Assembly (NCBI RefSeq): GCF_905475395.1
Contig: NC_058342.1
Location: 3,779,001-3,843,000 of the forward strand
Origin: Chrysoperla carnea
Taxonomy: Eukaryota > Arthropoda > Insecta > Neuroptera > Chrysopidae
DNA length: 64,000 nt
Direction of reading: 5' to 3'
Each line of letters begins with the position of its first letter. Position 1 is the first letter of the stretch. The notes under the pieces are model-generated. The model saw only the letters and a program-made list of their open reading frames with translations. It did not search any database and was not told where the DNA came from. A program made the position numbers and the translations under genes. Positions 63,802 to 64,000 of the stretch are shown here, piece by piece.

Positions 63802-64000
63802 AAAATTATACCTAAGAAGCTTAAATTGGTTTATTGTATTAATATTTTTGTCTCATGATTTCATCCTATTTCAATGATAGATGAAATATTTACAAATAGT
63901 ACATTTTACAAAAGTTGAATAATAGATATATGGTAAATTTTGAATAAACTGAACATCCAATTTTTTTTATGCTTAATTTCCCTATATAAGAACAACATAT
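63802..64000. other. A+T-rich end of window, no gene seen
   Basis: No supported feature. Confidence 0.5.

Overview
This window is about 64 kb of A+T-rich eukaryotic DNA. It is almost certainly from an insect: it carries an errantivirus-type endogenous retrovirus with an env gene, a BEL/Pao retrotransposon, Ty3/Gypsy and LINE copies, and Maverick/Polinton DNA transposons (endogenous virus-like elements) with spliced genes. A dispersed repeat at the right end resembles repeats I associate with Hymenoptera such as braconid wasps, but I cannot fix the species. I see no single-copy cellular gene with confidence, no rRNA, no convincing tRNA and no CRISPR. Nearly everything is transposable element, much of it nested.

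Layout. (1) 1-4794: the right part of Polinton A, with polB on the minus strand (frameshifted) running out of the window and a terminal inverted repeat (TIR) at 3336-4794. (2) 4886-13905: an errantivirus on the minus strand with two LTRs, decayed gag-pol and env, plus extra env/LTR fragments on both sides, one of them inverted. (3) 13955-14829 and 37961-38903: pieces of a LINE split by (4), a Ty3/Gypsy element at 14830-37960 with TG...CA LTRs and a 4-bp target duplication (ATGC). Its gag is split in turn by (5), Polinton B at 22419-36191 (13.8 kb), bounded by AG...CT TIRs and a 6-bp target duplication CAGACC. The LINE, Gypsy and Polinton B thus form a three-level nest whose order of insertion can be read directly. 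(6) 39588-42413: a possible cut-and-paste transposon with palindromic ends and one damaged gene. (7) 42978-48834: a BEL/Pao element with a 3' LTR and no visible 5' LTR. (8) 50290-62860: a Polinton-derived gene cluster (region C) without recognisable TIRs. It holds a nucleotidyltransferase-like gene, two integrase copies (one antisense and dead), a packaging-ATPase C-terminus, DUF8207-like proteins, a C2H2 protein and several unknown small spliced genes. (9) 63191-63801: a dispersed repeat with inverted ends.

How the genes fit together. Polinton B keeps an apparently complete protein-primed-type family B DNA polymerase (four coding exons) and both TIRs, but lacks an integrase, protease and capsid genes, and has only a broken ATPase. 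Region C supplies an integrase (one frameshift) and ATPase remnant but no polymerase. Several small genes are shared between B and C, so they belong to the same Polinton lineage. The points most worth a second look are: the TIR outer segment, packed with CRE, CCAAT, YY1-like and GC-box-like motifs; the deletion scar in B that leaves a promoter and start codon without a gene; the nucleotidyltransferase-like gene; a spliced gene ending in a SUMO-interaction-like motif; and minisatellites that have replaced the front of the ATPase gene in C.
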